A stretch of DNA of 64,000 bases from Ligustrum vulgare. Lineage: Eukaryota; Streptophyta; Magnoliopsida; Lamiales; Oleaceae. The notes below the pieces were generated by a model. That model was not told the DNA's origin. It searched no databases and worked only from the letters and a program-made list of their open reading frames with translations. The stretch is taken from contig OY743184.1 of assembly GCA_963555705.1 (NCBI GenBank), positions 32,498,614-32,562,613 of the forward strand. The letters run 5' to 3'. The position numbers were made by a program, and so were the translations under genes. Shown here piece after piece: positions 12,028-22,540 of the stretch. The stretch's first letter is position 1. Every line of letters begins with the position of its first letter.

Positions 12028-12304
12028 TGTGATGACCTAGGTCCCACTTAAGGAGCTATGCTGACCGTTAGATGACGACGTACTGTCCCCACTATACTAA
12101 CATGGATCTTTTCAGCATACTTTGTCCTCACTCGCACGCTTTTCGAGAAAACTTCCCAGGAGGTCACCCATCATAGAATTGCTCCAAACCAAGCGCGCTT
12201 AACTGTGAAGTTTCTAATAATGGACTTCCGAAAAAGAAAGTTCACCTTTTTTGTATGAGTAATACCTATCAAATCTTTTAAACTTTCTTGGCTAGAGTGT
12301 TACA
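12028..12304 (-). repeat. Cassandra 5' LTR (5S-derived block about 12151-12212)
   Basis: 277 bp, same structure as the other LTR with scattered substitutions. It is the 5' LTR because the primer-binding site adjoins it. Confidence 0.88.
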
Positions 12305-12911
12305 ATAGAAAGACTGTTACCCTGAATTTTTGCAGAGGGTTGCTATGAATATTTTCTGTGTTTCTGTCATGAGGGATTTGGGAAGAAATACACACTGAAT
12401 TTGATTAATTATAGGTAACTTAGGGTGAATCTGTGATGGAAGAAATCAGCGGGAATTTCTATAGAAATCTGAGTTTATTGTGGGATGGAAAGTGCTTGTG
12501 AAGATTGAAAATATTGTTGAAGAATTTTGGAAATAGAATTTGTTAAACAAGGTAACATGAATGATGCTGTCAAAGTTTTGGGCCAAGAAATGATTGATTG
12601 GGTTTTAACTGTTAAATGGGCTTGAATGATTGGTAACAACATTTGGGCGTAAGAAGTTAGATCGGATTAAAATGGTTTTGGACTCAAAGTAGTTAACTAA
12701 AAGTTTGAACCTATAACAATTTAAACTTGGTATTAAAATAAATAATGATCTTGAAATACATCCAATAAAATTGGAATTGGGTTTTTAAATAAATTTAATT
12801 TCGCTTAATTGGCTAGATGATCACGTTTATAAAATAAATGGGTGAAGTCGTAGCGACACGTTTTTAAAATAAATAATATTTATTTAAATAAGTCACGAAA
12901 ATTATTAGTCG

Positions 12912-13026
12912 CTACATATTGTGTGCACAAGGTGTTGTGAATATATATTTATCAAAAAATTGAGTAAAAAGTATATATTTTAACAGGAAATTTTGTCCTA
13001 ATAAAATATCACATCCAATTGTAGTT

Positions 13027-13106
<80 letters not shown>

Positions 13107-13917
13107 CAACAAGTATTTCTCTAAGAGATATTAGAAAAGGTATTTGTGTAGCATATTTATTATATATTATCTTGTTTCCTCTTGCTGTTGTAGCAATTAC
13201 AACTTTCTTTGAGCCATATTTCCAATATTCAGATGGTAGTATATTTGGTAAGCAAATGCTTATAGTACTTTCGGTATCTAAATAGGCATGAAACTTTATT
13301 TTACAATAATTTTTTAAATTGAGTATAACTTCAATATATGGACTCATGGGATTGGTATTTACTAATCTCTCCATGGTAACAATGATCTCATATTTTCATC
13401 TATCCTCGGTATAATAACTAGATTTCCTTCAAGTGTTATTTTTATATATCTCTAACATATCTTGTAAGGGCTTACTTTTCCGAGAAAGTTCATTCCTAGA
13501 AATATAGGTGTTTGGCTAAGTCCATAATTATCATCTTTATATAAAATTATTTCTATTTTGTGTTCACCTTGATTCTCTCCTATAAATATAAGAGGAAAAC
13601 TCAGATATCTTTTTATTTCAAGGTTATGTCTTAAGTAATTTTTAAAGACATATTTTTGTGGTAACTCATAATCTTGTAGGTGACTAACAAATTTAGCATC
13701 TACATGATTATTATCTGCTACTATCTATAAGGACAAGAAGATCATTCTTGATCCCTTCTTGGTTGATATATCTAGTCCTAATATAATATTGTGAGCTTAC
13801 TGGTTCATCAATACTTTGGTTTTTAAGTCGTTCTATATTAACATTTCCTCTAGGTGGGAATCTTGCAATAATATTTTCTCCTTGTAGCCTCACACTACCT
13901 TTTTTATTATTCTTCAT
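12912..13917 (-). pseudogene. Pararetrovirus aspartic protease region, interrupted by (TA)n
   Basis: The segment 13374-13105 contains FHAYLDTESTISI, where the pepsin-type active site should read D-T-G-A/S; Gly is replaced by Glu. After the (TA)n tract, 13029-12912 continues with IGCDILLGQNFLLKY, the second conserved protease strand (the I-L-G box). The upstream segment 13917-13711 is the linker from the movement protein. The microsatellite sits between the two halves, and the active-site change would by itself inactivate the enzyme. Confidence 0.65.
13030..13103. repeat. (TA)n microsatellite inside the protease remnant
   Basis: About 37 TA units between the two conserved protease strands of the endogenous pararetrovirus. 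Confidence 0.95.
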
Positions 13918-13989
13918 TTAGAATTAATTTCTTTAGCTTGTTGTGAAAGTCAAGCATTATTTGTTCTGGTATTGTAACTTCATGTTCCT

Positions 13990-14849
13990 TATATTTTCTA
14001 GGCGGAATACACTGCCAATTCATCAAAATCTTTGTGTATCATTATATTATTTGTTATTTTCCTTAAATTGCTATGATGACTAGTACTAAAAACAAATATT
14101 GATTTTATGCTTATATTAATAGCCTTACTCTTATGTAATATTTTCAAGTTTCCAATTCTATAATAGAGATTGAAATTTGGTCTATATTTTCTTCTGTTAT
14201 TGAGATTGTATAATATGGTTTTACTGTAAATATTATTTTCTGATAAACTAAATTTCCTACAACAGTTCCTAATAGAGCATCTATAGGATCTTGTAGAATT
14301 CTGTTATTTATGCAATAAATTTCAATTGGTATATTCATACCTTCTCTAAAGAATCCTTTAATCATAACTTGGATTCCTCCAATTTCAATACATTTTAACT
14401 TCTTCCTAATATTTTCTGGATGTTGGATAATTTTGTTTTACCCATTCTCTAGTAATTATTGGGATTCTGATTTTTTCCATTACATCTTCTATGCTGATTG
14501 AGATTTCTTTATAATTCATACTTACAATTATTTTGTTCATCCTAGGAACTATTTCTATGAATCCTTGATGAAATACATATTTTTCTTGTAAGTTTAAGAT
14601 TTTTTTAGTTATCTCCTTATATCTTTTGATATCAAATATAATTTCTTGACAAATTCCTTCTACTGAGTCTTCAACTTCCTCAATTGTTATAATATCTGAT
14701 CCTTGTACTTCTTGAATTTCATTCATATCTATATTTTCTTTAAATTCTTCAGATTCTTCATCTGATGATGATGTCAACTCATAAATACTGCTACATTTAC
14801 TGTTTAAATCTTCAAAATACTCAGTTGGTTCTATATCACTATCATCCAT
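13990..14849 (-). pseudogene. Pararetrovirus movement protein (30K superfamily), decayed
   Basis: The first part (14849-14406) is an acidic Ser/Asp/Glu-rich linker followed by a helix-strand region. The second (14365-14144) has IKGFFREGMNIPIEIYCINN and DALLGTVVGNLVYQKIIFTV, the pattern of the conserved beta-core of 30K movement proteins, which act in plasmodesmata in plants. A stop and frame break separate the two pieces, and the C-terminus runs into further stops by about 13990. It follows the coat zinc motif rather than preceding the coat, which is the order known for cavemo-/solendoviruses. Confidence 0.6.
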
Positions 14850-14889
14850 ACATTCTTCATAAACTTTGAGAGTTTTTACATTACGTTTA

Positions 14890-15850
14890 TCTTTTCTCTT
14901 AGGACATTAACGGACTATGTGTCCTTCTTCATTACAAATGAAACAACTACATTTTTTTGATATATTTCTTTTTGGGCTTTTCAGAACAATTTCTTTTCTT
15001 GAAATATTTTTTATATGGCTTGAAGTTTCTTTTCTTAAACTTTTTAAAGATTTTGAATTTTTTTTTATGTTTTTATATGGCTTATATTTCTTCTTATGAC
15101 ATCTAAATTGTTCTGTTTAACCTATATCTTTGTAACAACATAAAGAGTTTTTCCTTATCTTATATTTTTTATTTTTATTTTCTAGTGCTTCTTTGCACCA
15201 AATACTTATCATTCTTTTGGTAAATTCAATTCTACTTCCAAGGCTATCTATATGTATTCCTTCTTCATCTCCTTCAGGCAATAGTTTATTATTATATTCT
15301 TTTAATAGCTTAGTTCCCCACGAGAATGGTAATTTTTTGAAATAAGAACTTAAGATTGACTTATTATCTGTCTAATCTCCTTGGCTGATTGTATAGTATA
15401 ATTTTTGAAATTTACATGTATATCTTTCTAATTCGTATACATCACATATTCTTAAATTTTCCATTGCAATCATTCCTTCATTAAATTCATTTTTTTTTCT
15501 AGCTTCTTCAGCTATTGTGTATCTATCTCCTAAGAATTCTGTTTCGAGGGCTCTTTCCAACCTATTTAATATATCTCTTATACTTTGATCATTTAGATTA
15601 TTTCTATTATCTAATGCATTAGTTGTGTTTTCTCCATATTTTATTCTTCTTTTTGTATTTACAGGTAGTTTTCTTAACCATTCTGATACTATATACCTCT
15701 AAATGTATGTTCTATAAATCCAAAGGCAGTATATGTGTCCCATTTATTAAGTTGTATTGCTAAGTCAGTACTTTTTGTCTATGTTTCAATAGCTATGTTT
15801 GTATCTACACCATATTCCTATTGTGTGGATTGGTTCATTATATGATTTTG
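14890..15850 (-). pseudogene. Pararetrovirus coat protein with CCHC zinc motif, decayed
   Basis: The best open segment is 15560-15372 (RALETEFLGDRY and the following helices), typical of the capsid core of caulimovirids. Downstream is a Lys-rich basic arm (about 15100-14980), then the motif C-S-C-F-I-C-N-E-E-G-H-I-V-R-x-C near 14950-14905, the nucleic-acid-binding zinc finger of the coat. Stops occur in several places, one inside the zinc finger before its last Cys. There is a low-complexity Lys/Asn composition as in plant pararetroviruses. Confidence 0.65.
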
Positions 15851-15865
15851 TTGGATTAACTTCTT

Positions 15866-16425
15866 TTATAGATTTTTTTCTAATATTTTCACTATATCTA
15901 TTCTGGTTTTCCTATATCTTTGGAATCCTTTTTTTCTAGGTATGTGAGTTCCATATGGACCATTAGTATCTTTATTACTACTAAATTCTTCTTTTACATT
16001 ACTTGCGGATGAGTTTGTATTCATTTTAGCATTTTCTACTTTTTTTTCCAATTCTTATAATTGATTTTTATATTCATCATATTCTTCTTCTGTAGATTCT
16101 AAGAATTTTCTTTCTAATTTTTCTACATCTGTTATCATAAATTGTTTTATTTGAGGTGTTTTTTCCATTCTTTTAATATTATCTTTAATTTTTCTTCTGT
16201 AATCTCGAGGAGGATTAATTATGATTTTATCTTTTCCTTTTAGATTTTTATCTAAAATAGTGTTTCCTATTTGTAAATTATATTTTAAATTTTCAAATTT
16301 CGTATTCATTTCTTCGAATCCTTCGTTCAAATTATTTTTTGGTAAATAAGGATAACTTGGTTTTTTATGTTTTTCTACATTTTTTAGAAATTCTTCAATT
16401 ATATTTTCTTCTTCTAATAAATTCA
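15866..16425 (-). pseudogene. Pararetrovirus ORF before the coat protein, coiled-coil, one stop
   Basis: From ATG 16425-16423 (MNLLEEENIIEEFLKNVEK) the frame runs to an in-frame TAA near 16055, then continues in the same frame to 15866. The composition is strongly charged with heptad spacing, suggesting a coiled coil. It may be the N-terminal part of the capsid polyprotein or a virion-associated protein. No enzymatic motif is visible. Confidence 0.45.
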
Positions 16426-16583
16426 TTATGGTTTTTGGTTCGTAACAGGGCTCTAACACCAGTATGACCAGAGTGCGCAGAGCACACTCTCATTTTCTTG
16501 TGGACTTATATGCGAAATTATAATCTTCTCCTGATTCTTTTCAAAAATATTTCTTGTATTAATTCATTTATTTCTATTAATCT

Positions 16584-16751
16584 TTAATATTCAATATGCT
16601 GTCTAACTAATCTTTTAAATTCTTCGTATAATTCTATAACTCTGGTAGTCGATTCTCTTCCAGTACTAACTAATTTTATATATTCTCTATGTAAATTCTT
16701 GATTAAATCTTTCCTTTTTTCTTCAAGTATGTGAGGGTCGTAAACAATCAT
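16584..16751 (-). CDS. Small ORF at the 5' side of the pararetrovirus
   Basis: An intact 55-codon ORF, ATG 16751-16749 to TAA 16586-16584, starting MIVYDPHILEEKRKDL. It is highly charged and probably helical, and lies about 160 bp upstream of the next viral ORF. Pararetroviruses commonly carry such small ORFs ahead of the polyprotein. The function is unknown and the viral assignment is by position. Confidence 0.4.
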   Translation of the reverse strand: MIVYDPHILEEKRKDLIKNLHREYIKLVSTGRESTTRVIELYEEFKRLVRQHIEY

Positions 16752-17041
16752 ATATTTAATTAGGTAAAAACTAATTTTATAATTTTGTTTCCAACAAAAG
16801 TTATTTGGAGACTAAATTGAAGTTGTTTTATATTTAGATGACTTTGGTTGAAAATTTTATGTATGAGGGTATTTGAGGAAGTTTGAATGGTCAAAGTCTA
16901 TTTTTCAAATGTTTTAGTTTCAAAGCTTATTTCTCAAAATTTTTATGTTGGTAGGTCTATTTATGGGTATTTCCTTTAAAAAAAATTGAAATTAAAAACG
17001 TGTCTCGGGTACTTAGCCTTGATTGAGCACCATTTTCTCAA

Positions 17042-17123
<82 letters not shown>

Positions 17124-17302
17124 GATTATTGAATAATGATTTTTTTCAAAAATATGTAATTAAATAGTAAGAATTTTTTTTATTTAGTGAAAATTACTTT
17201 TTTATTAATATAAGTATGGATGAAAACAAGTTTAAGAAAAAATGAGTTTTGAATAATGAGGCTAAAAAAGGGGATAATGAGCCCCGATAATCCCTAAATT
17301 TA
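16752..17302. other. Non-coding flank with (AAT)n tract
   Basis: AT-rich, no ORF of interest. It contains about 27 AAT units at 17042-17122. Confidence 0.6.
17042..17122. repeat. (AAT)n microsatellite
   Basis: About 81 bp of uninterrupted trinucleotide repeat. Confidence 0.95.
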
Positions 17303-17557
17303 GAGCATCTATAATAATACATACATTCAAAAAACAAAATGACGAGAGAGAGGGAGGGGGGGGGGGGGGGGAATAGAGTAGAGAGTTAGACAAAAATGAC
17401 AATATTTATTATGGAAGACTTTCTAGTAAACTGTCCAAAAATGGACAACATGTTTGACATCCTTCTACAATAATTGCTGCCACATCAGTTTTTAAACCTC
17501 CACCTTACCGTTCCGTTAGCTGGACATCTAAAATAGATAGCAGCATTGGAGATGCTC
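17303..17557. mobile_element. Tourist-like MITE (PIF/Harbinger-type)
   Basis: A 255 bp unit starting GAGCATCTATAAT and ending ATTGGAGATGCTC, flanked by TTA on both sides (17300-17302 and 17558-17560). A 3 bp TWA duplication and GAGCATCT termini are typical of PIF/Harbinger. A poly-G run (about 17356-17371) lies inside. Its end bases equal those of the Harbinger element at 31229. Confidence 0.75.
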
Positions 17558-17566
17558 TTAGATTGA

Positions 17567-18166
17567 TGTTTTCCATTGCTCACTACACTATAAAATTTCG
17601 AGTTTTGTCTATTAAGCTTCTCAAAATATTAGATGCTACTTCTTGGATTCACTTCAATTTCTCGTCTATAAAGAAATAGCTAACCTAGTAACAAATTTCT
17701 TACCTAGCATTCCATCACTGTTGAATGCCCAATCATGAAAGAACTATCTATGTAAGCATTTCATCTTTAATTACTCAATATATTTTTCCAGACATCTTTG
17801 GATGTTCACTAAACTTCTCAAAGTTGTTAGATTTACTTTAAACATCATTTCGTGATTATCAAGATCGAGACTGAAGCAAAAGCATACCTGAATCCATGAT
17901 TCTATTTGATCGAACGGAGTTACGATCTTCCAACCGATACATAATTTTCTCCAGAAAATCTCCTCTATTGATGGGGATGCAAAGATTTATGAAAGTCATG
18001 TTCAATTTAAAACATTGTATCCATCTCTACACTTTATTCTCATGACATTTAATACCCATTAGTCCAAAATAGTCTTTAGTAAATCACTTTATTGACGAAC
18101 CTTAAGATAGTACTACACATTTTATTATATACATGTTTGGCCCCACATGTTGAATTTTATCCAACA
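17567..18166 (-). repeat. 3' LTR of the minus-strand copia element
   Basis: On the minus strand the LTR starts TGTTGGATAAAATTCAACA right after the purine tract CCAGTGGGAGAT (18180-18168). The far end is placed at GGAAAACA near 17567 because LTRs end in CA; without a second LTR this end is uncertain. Confidence 0.5.
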
Positions 18167-18574
18167 ATCTCCCACTGGATCATACATGTATGCTTACAAA
18201 TGTTCACAACCTTATGATCTCAAAATTTTTCTATCATTATTAAGAGTATTTCCAAACAATCTCGTACATCAATCATATCAATATAGGATCAAATCGATTT
18301 TGTTACATTAATTGTAACTAAATCCATCAATGGCCACGTATACCAATACAATCAAATGACATAGATCAATCATGAGAGTGTAGTATGAAAATGACATGTT
18401 ATGTGATCCAAACATGTCTATTTCTCATTGGTCCGACTTTATTCCTTAGGTGAGATCAATACCAAACATAATGTAACAGAGTGGAATGAATTGAATACTT
18501 TATTTCTGTACAGAAAATTATTCAAATACACAAATGTGTCCAAAACCAAATATAAAGCAACCAAAATACAAACT

Positions 18575-21500
18575 CCCACTAAAACTTGATATCCTCAAGA
18601 AATACAACACTCATATGAACTGTGTGCTCATGAATGACCTTGGATGGTAATCCCTTAGTAAGCGGATCCACAATCATGGAGTTTGTCCTAATATGCTCTA
18701 TGGAAATTTGTCCACTTTGTACCCTTTCCTTCGCAACCAGGAACTTAATGTCAATGTGTTTTGACTTAGTTGAACTCCTTTTGTTATTGGAATATAGAAG
18801 AACTACAGAGTTATTGTCGCAATATTACTTTAATATTCTTTCTATACCATTCAGAAAGCGTAGCCTAGTGACAAAGTTCCGCAGCCATATCCCATGGTTA
18901 GATGCCTCATAACATGCAAAAATTTTTGCTGCTATAGTGGAAGAAGCTACAAGTATCTGCTTAGCACTCCTCTAGGAAATAGCTCCTCTAGCTAGCAGGT
19001 ATATGTAGCTTGATGTGGATCTTCTACTGTCTTAGCATCCAGCAAATTCAGAATTGGAGTACCCTATGATCTCTAACTGATCTGATCTGCTGTATGTAAG
19101 CATGTAATCTCTTGTTCTCTTCAAGTACCTCATAACTCTTTTGATTGCTTTCCAATGATCCATTCCAGGGCTACTTAAATATCTACCCAACACTCCTACA
19201 ATGAATGCTATGTATGGACATGTACAAACTTGAGCATATATCAGACTCCCTACAGTTGATGCATAGGGAATCTTCGGAATTTCCTTAACTTCAAGATTAT
19301 TTTTCGGGCGCTGAGACTAAATTTGTCTCCCTTAGCAACAGGGGTTTTACCTGATTTACTATCCTACATGCCAAACCTTTTAAGAATTTTATCGATATAG
19401 GTCTTTTGTGACAATCCAAGAATACCCCGATAGTGGTCTCCGTGTATCTGAATCCCTAATACAAAAGAGGCATCACCAAGATCTTTCATCTCAAAATTCC
19501 TTGAAAAAAAACCTCTTGGTTTCATGCAATATGCCTATATCATTAGTGGTAAGCAGTATGTTATCAACATACAAAACCATGAAAATATGCTTACTCTCAC
19601 TGAACATGTGATATACACAATCCTCAACAACATTTATCTCAAAACCAAAAGAGATAATTACTTCATGAAATTTGTAGTATCATTGACAGGAAGCTTGCTT
19701 TAGCCCATAGATGGATTTTTTTAATTTACAAACCATATTCTTCGAGTCTCCTGACACAAAGTTTTTGGTTGCACCATATAGATCGTCTAATCAATGTCGC
19801 CATTGAAAAAATTGTCTTAACATCCATCGGACGTAACTCCAAGGTCAAAATGTGCAACAAGTACCATGAATGTCTTGAAAGAGTCTTTCGTTGAAACTGG
19901 AGAGAAAGTCTCTTTGAAGTCAGTGCCTTCCTTTTGTGTAAATCCTTTAGTTACAAGACGAACTTTATATATTTTAACATTTTCTTTCGAATCCCTCTTG
20001 GTTTTAAAAATCCATTTACAACCAATGGGCTTTGTACCTTTTGGTAATGGGACAAGATCCCAAAATTTATTGTCTTGCATAAACTTATACTCCTTATTCA
20101 TAACATCAATCCACTTTTGAGAGTTAGAACCTTTCATGGCTAGATGGAAATTGATTTAATCATCTTCCATCATTCCATTATTTTCCTCATATTCTTGGAG
20201 AAATGCTATAATAAATCATTTGAAATAGCATTTTTCTTTTCTCTAGTGGATCTCCTTAATGGTATTGGTTCTTGAGGTTGTTAAGTTTTTATTTCTAAAA
20301 TGATTACCTCATTTTGGATGGGAGGTTCTTCAACATTATCTTGCTAAGATTTCGGATATGCTTCTTGATCAATGATAGGTATAGAAACCTGGACATTGTC
20401 AAAAGTCATAGTAGGAATCAAAATCGATCCTTCCTCAGTTTCTTCCTCAAAGACAATGTCTCTAACCTTATTGCTCCCCCAAACTCAAATCCTCAAAAAA
20501 TGTTACAGTTTTCATTTCAAAATTTGACTTAAATATGGGATTATAAAATTTGTAGCTCCTTAATCGATCAAAATAACCAATAAATTAGCTGCTTATAGTT
20601 TTGGAGTCCAATTTATTTTCATGTGGTCTATAAGGCCTAGTCTCAGCTGGACATTTACAAATGTGGAAATACTTTAGACTAGGCTTTCTGCCTATCTAAA
20701 GCTCATAAGGTGTTTTAGCAGTAGTTTTAGTTCGTACTCTATTCAGAATATAAGCTGCAATCTTTAATACTTCTCCCCAGAGTGATTTGGTAAGTTGGAA
20801 TGACTAACCATACTCCTTACCATGTCCTTAAGAGTCCCGTTTCGTCTTTCAGCTATACCATTCATGCTAGGCCAACCTGACATGGTGTACTATGGGACGA
20901 TTCCACATTCCTCTAGGAATTAGCAAATGGTCCTAGACGTTGTTCACCTGAACCGTCATATCTATCGTAGTACTCACCACCATGATTAGGCCAAATGCTT
21001 TTAATCCTTTTGTTGAGTCGATTCTCAACTTCAGCTTTGAAAGCCTTGAACATGTCCAGTGACCCAAATTTCTCATGAATAAGATATAGATGCCCATAAC
21101 GTGAGTAATTGTATATGAATGATATAAAATATTGTTGACCATTCTAGGAAGCTGTAGAGAATGGTCCACAAATATCTATATGTATCAATTCTAAGACGTC
21201 CGAAGTTCTATTGGCACCTAACCTTTTTGTTTTGGTCTATTTTCCCTTGATATAGTGAATACAAACATCAAAGTCCGTAAAGTCAAGGGAATCCAAAATG
21301 CCACCAAACACAAGTCTTTCAACACTAGTTTTTGAGATGTGACCTATGCGCTTGTGCCATAGTTTACCCGAATTTTCTTTACTTAATTTTTGCTTAGTAC
21401 CACGTGATTCCACATGCAAGATTTCGTTACATGATGCTATGGTATCAAGAAAATATAAGTTATCGTATGAATATAATGAACCAGTACCAACAATATTTGA

Positions 21501-22060
21501 ATTTAAAGAAAGATTAAACTGACAATTTCCAAAAGAACAATAATATCTGAATTTGTCCAATAAGGGAATAGATACCAAATCACATCTAAATGACGGTACA
21601 ACAAAAGTGTCTTTCAAATCCAAATAAAAATCAGTTCCCAACAATAACCTAAAAGTGCCTATTGCTTCATCTTCCATCAATTTTCCATCACCCACAAAGA
21701 TGAATCTTTCAGCATCGTTTGGCTTTCGACAAAATAGGCAACCCTGCATAGAAACACTTAGATGAGTAGTAACACCAGAATCTAACCACCAAGTATTTCT
21801 AGGTACTGAAGCTAAATGAACCTCAGAACAGACCAAATTAAAAAATGTACTTTTCTTTGCACACCAAGAGTTATATTTGGTACAATCCTTCTTCAAATGT
21901 CCAGGTTTTGTGGCAAAAGAAACAACTCTCATTTTTTTATGTGGTTTCTTTTGTTCTGGACCCTTAACAGCTTCATATTCTATTTTTCCTTTCTTGCCCT
22001 TATCTTTAGAGGTATTTACCAAGTTAGCAATTTTAGTTTTGTCCTACTTCAACCCTTCTT
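18575..22060 (-). pseudogene. copia pol polyprotein, decayed (protease-integrase-RT-RNase H)
   Basis: 22022-21237 holds a zinc-knuckle remnant (KPGHLKKDCTKY), the protease-adjacent segment TWWLDSGVTTHLS (D-S-G active site) and the GAG-pre-integrase domain ending KLWHKRIGHIS. 21169-20933 is integrase core debris. 20137-19817 is the start of RT (NKFWDLVPLPKGTKPIGCKWIFKTK; GFTQKEGTDFKETFSPV). The RT/RNase H remainder continues in broken frames to about 18575. The plus-strand ORFs here are reading-frame shadows. The domain order integrase-before-RT establishes copia. Confidence 0.8.
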
Positions 22061-22540
22061 CCTCTTGCACACAGTATGAAATGAGCTCATTTAGAGTCCA
22101 TTTTTACTTTTTACCCGAGCCTTCTTCCTCTTGCACATCATTTGGATTTCGATAGAACAGACAACCCTGCATAGAAACACTTATGTGAGTAGTAGCACCA
22201 GAATCCAACCACCAAGTGTTTCTAGGTACTAAAGCTAAATTAACCTTAGAACAGACCAAATTAAAAAATGTACCTTTCTTCACACGTCAAGAGTTATATT
22301 TGGTACAATCATTCTTTAAATGTCCAGTTTTTGTGGCAAAAGAAACAATCCTCATTGTTTTTCTATGGTTTCTTTTGTTCTGAACCCTTAGCAACTTCAT
22401 ATTCTATTTTTCCTTTCTTGCCCTTATCTTTAGAGGTGCTTACCAAGTTAGCAATTTAGTTCTGTCCTACTTCAACCCTTCTTCCTCTTGCACAAAGTAT
22501 GAAATGGGCTCATTTAGAGTCCATTTTTCCTTTTGACAGT
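21716..22540. repeat. Diverged tandem duplication inside copia
   Basis: Two direct copies of about 400 bp (about 21716-22115 and 22140-22540, offset about 425 bp) covering the zinc-knuckle/protease start. Landmarks such as AACCACCAAGT, TTATATTTGGTACAATC and CTCATTTAGAGTCCATTTTT occur in both. The copies differ at many bases, so the duplication is old. Confidence 0.85.

Larger units (their letters stand above)
11586..12304 (-). mobile_element. Cassandra TRIM retrotransposon with 5S-derived LTRs
   Basis: A 719 bp element with two 277 bp direct LTRs (11586-11862 and 12028-12304) and a 165 bp centre. Read on the minus strand the LTRs start TGTAACACTC. Each contains a block matching the 3' half of plant 5S rRNA, including GATGGGTGACCTCCTGGGAAG. 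That is the hallmark of Cassandra elements, whose LTRs carry a 5S pol III promoter region. Just inside the right LTR the minus strand reads TGGTATCAGAGACA, a tRNA-iMet primer-binding site. Before the left LTR is a purine stretch ending GGGGATGAT. There is no coding capacity, as normal for TRIMs. I see no matching target duplication at the outer ends (TCTTG versus ATAGA). Confidence 0.88.
11465..12911. other. Non-viral insertion between protease and RT, carrying Cassandra
   Basis: In related viruses protease and RT are contiguous; here they are about 1.45 kb apart. About half is the Cassandra element (11586-12304). The remainder (roughly 11480-11585 and 12305-12905) has no coding similarity that I can see. 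It may be one older insertion into which Cassandra landed, or a rearranged junction. Confidence 0.5.
5400..16751 (-). mobile_element. Endogenous pararetrovirus (Caulimoviridae-type), decayed and interrupted
   Basis: Minus-strand remnants of a pararetroviral genome. In order they are: a small ORF, an N-terminal ORF, coat protein with a Cys/His zinc motif, a 30K-type movement protein, aspartic protease, reverse transcriptase, RNase H, a coiled-coil ORF, an intergenic region and another ORF. Coat-before-movement order resembles cavemoviruses/solendoviruses, as I recall that genus layout, more than badnaviruses. There is no integrase and no LTR pair belonging to it, as expected for a virus integrated by chance. 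Every large ORF carries stops or frameshifts. It is further broken by a solo LTR (6732-8423), an insertion containing a Cassandra element (about 11465-12911) and two (TA)n expansions. Confidence 0.75.

Noticed and set aside
11600..12250. 5S rRNA genes
   Set aside because: Only the 3' half of 5S is similar and it sits in both LTRs of a 719 bp element with a primer-binding site, so it is Cassandra and not a 5S gene.
13009..13374. Ile-Tyr repeat proteins on both strands at the TA tracts
   Set aside because: These are translations of (TA)n microsatellites.
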